Of a stretch of 64,000 nt of DNA, positions 63,742-64,000 are shown in pieces; within the stretch, counting starts at the first letter, position 1, and each line of letters starts with the position of its first letter. This stretch comes from Margaritifera margaritifera (Eukaryota; Mollusca; Bivalvia; Unionida; Margaritiferidae): positions 682,001 to 746,000 of the forward strand of contig JAQPZY010001244.1 in NCBI GenBank assembly GCA_029931535.1, read 5' to 3'. The position numbers were made by a program, and so were the translations under genes. A model generated the notes under the pieces. That model did not search any database. It saw only the letters and a program-made list of their open reading frames with translations, and had not been told where the DNA came from.

Positions 63742-64000
63742 CTAAATAAGTATATCCAGTTACTAAGCTACTGCATGGTGGCACCCTGTTAGTGCGTAAT
63801 TTTTACAAAAGTGATAAACCGATGAAAAAACATAACTGAGTCCACTATCGAGAAATTGTTAAAATGGAAAAGGAATATTACACGATATTAAAGACGATTA
63901 ACTTGTCAAAAAGAGTTACTTCTCTTGCTAATCTGATGACTTTGAATTAACTTGGTTTTATGGGAAACAACTAGCATTTAATCAATACTGTCTGTCTTGC

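Overview
The window looks like nuclear DNA of an invertebrate animal. It is AT-rich and intron-rich, with spliced GT-AG genes, many long (TA)n, (TATG)n and (CA)n arrays, satellites, small DNA transposons and decayed retrotransposons. The protein domains and repeat style suggest a lophotrochozoan, perhaps a mollusc such as a cephalopod. That is inference, because nothing here fixes the species. I see no prokaryotic gene, CRISPR array, tRNA or rRNA.

Only one convincing host gene is present. It is the 3' part of an adhesion G-protein-coupled receptor on the minus strand, reading from beyond the right edge (63399 and up) down to a stop codon at 39453. I reconstructed 19 exons whose splice phases all agree, giving about 1141 codons in window. 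In order they encode the end of a C-type lectin domain, an Ig-like domain split over two exons, several less clear extracellular exons (two possibly SEA-like modules), a hormone-receptor-like cysteine module, a GAIN domain, an intact GPS cleavage motif with tethered agonist, seven transmembrane helices and a Ser/Thr-rich cytoplasmic tail. Just upstream of the last exon is a decayed tandem copy of its first 67 bases, with a stop codon in place of the TM6 tryptophan.

Layout. 1-4165: degenerate tandem repeat A, including four exact-length 42-bp units. 4166-7470: about 187-bp satellite B. 7490-10325: the same satellite B in inverted orientation. 10330-39150: AT-rich intergenic DNA with microsatellites, minisatellites (49, 57, 73, 32 and 19 bp units), three hAT-type MITEs in the whole window with 8-bp target duplications (two of them in this stretch), two 221-bp palindromic TIR elements, a solo LTR with a TATA box, and 3' ends of two dead LINEs. 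39453-64000: the receptor gene. Its roughly 7.4-kb intron inside the Ig domain carries a dead non-LTR retrotransposon (about 57130-61015), and its GPS-to-TM1 intron carries a 1.2-kb tandem repeat.

The observations I would follow up first are the lectin/Ig adhesion receptor architecture, the stop-containing duplicate of its TM6 exon, the satellite orientation switch near 7480, and the paired 221-bp elements built from two hairpins inside terminal inverted repeats.
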